Assembly (NCBI GenBank): GCA_050300015.1
Contig: JBNKWZ010000003.1
Coordinates: 3,763 to 67,762 of the forward strand
Direction of reading: 5' to 3'
Source: CAYZQH01 sp050300015
GTDB taxonomy: Bacteria > Pseudomonadota > Gammaproteobacteria > Pseudomonadales > Cellvibrionaceae
Length of the DNA stretch: 64,000 nt
Under the pieces are notes generated by a model. It saw only the letters and a program-made list of their open reading frames with translations. It was not told the DNA's origin and searched no databases. The translations under genes and the position numbers were made by a program. Shown piece by piece: positions 63,736-64,000 of the stretch. The stretch's first letter is position 1. Each line of letters starts with the position of its first letter.

Positions 63736-63919
63736 CTTGTCAGGTGTCCACGTTGTCTGTTCTGCCGATTAGTGACTCAGTCCGTCCATAGTCTTCTGGT
63801 TACACCCGTCTTGTCGGGCGTCCAATCGCCACCCCGCTGATTAGTGACTCGCGCCACCCCTGGCGCTCGGGCTTCGCCCGCCTTGGCAGGCGTCCAATCG
63901 GCAATCCTGCCGATTAGTC
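63736..63919. repeat. three imperfect direct repeats with a period of about 73 bp
   Basis: CTTGTCAGGTGTCCA at 63736, CTTGTCGGGCGTCCA at 63810 and CTTGGCAGGCGTCCA at 63882 each lead within about 35 bases to a GATTAGT sequence (for example CTGCCGATTAGTGACTC). The third unit holds a perfect palindrome AATCGGCA/TGCCGATT. No reading frame crosses them. They may be a short intergenic repeat array. Confidence 0.7.
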
Positions 63920-63949
63920 GAACCGGGGTGCCGATTTTCGCCGACCTCC

Positions 63950-63999
63950 GGTACAAACAAAAAAGCCCCGCTATCGCGAGGCTCTTTTTGTTTGGTACC
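63950..63999. terminator. long-stem bidirectional terminator at the window end
   Basis: The outer arms GGTAC..AAACAAAAA and TTTTTGTTTGGTACC pair across the core AGCC..GGCT with a short inner stem. The T run fits termination from the left and the A run from the right. Confidence 0.7.
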
Positions 64000-64000
64000 A

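Noticed and set aside
63736..63919. Integron attC sites
   Set aside because: There is palindrome character but no RYYYAAC/GTTRRRY core pair and no cassette-like reading frames.

Overview
The window reads as chromosome of a polysaccharide-degrading marine-type gammaproteobacterium, most likely in or near the Cellvibrionaceae (Cellvibrio, Saccharophagus and Teredinibacter relatives). Three things suggest this. Several secreted lipoproteins carry long polyserine linkers. There are carbohydrate-binding, GH16, malectin and ExoP-like modules. The housekeeping order ffs-dnaX-ybaB-recR-rnd-ycgL-ycgN-slyX is typical of gammaproteobacteria. Genus assignment is inference. No prophage, CRISPR array, rRNA or tRNA was found.

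Layout. 0-20 kb is mostly accessory: a ToxR/CadC-like membrane regulator, three exported lipoproteins (two with HExxH metallopeptidase-like motifs), a flavin reductase, a bactofilin, an EEP nuclease, an ExbD-like secreted protein, an esterase, a rhomboid protease and a Lys/Ala-rich coiled-coil protein. Its intergenic DNA holds three copies of a small inverted-repeat element (MITE-like), one of which abuts a decayed coding region. 20-32 kb is a carbohydrate module: a 2333-residue protein combining five carbohydrate-binding domains, 16 thrombospondin-type-3 repeats, a PQQ-type sugar dehydrogenase, malectin and beta-trefoil-like modules and a two-haem cytochrome c end; a malectin/alpha-beta hydrolase lipoprotein; and a GH16 glucanase followed by an orphan binding-domain fragment.

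32-47 kb is mixed core: tag, a large membrane protein of unknown role, the compact operon arsC/yfgD-wrbA-DUF2069-sppA, yihY, a stand-alone response regulator, avtA, a ydiJ-type dehydrogenase and moaE. 47.8-56 kb is the conserved ffs-dnaX to slyX block followed by a TIGR03503-type VWA protein. dnaX contains an A AAA AAG slippery heptamer with an upstream GGAGG, a downstream stem-loop and a near-immediate -1 stop, so tau and gamma are probably both made. 56-64 kb has a hybrid histidine kinase, aroA, a short protein with a PEP-CTERM-like tail, an SDR and an ACR3-type transporter, ending in a cluster of 73-bp-spaced repeats.

How the genes fit together: the secreted sugar dehydrogenase/cytochrome protein, the GH16 enzyme and the hydrolase could act together at the surface on beta-glucans or similar polymers, with the cytochrome end passing electrons onward. 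This is inferred from domains and neighbourhood. The most unusual items are the giant electron-transfer protein, the dnaX frameshift signal, the MITE family and a dispersed palindrome family with arms TTAACCCGGCA/TGCCGGGTTAA.
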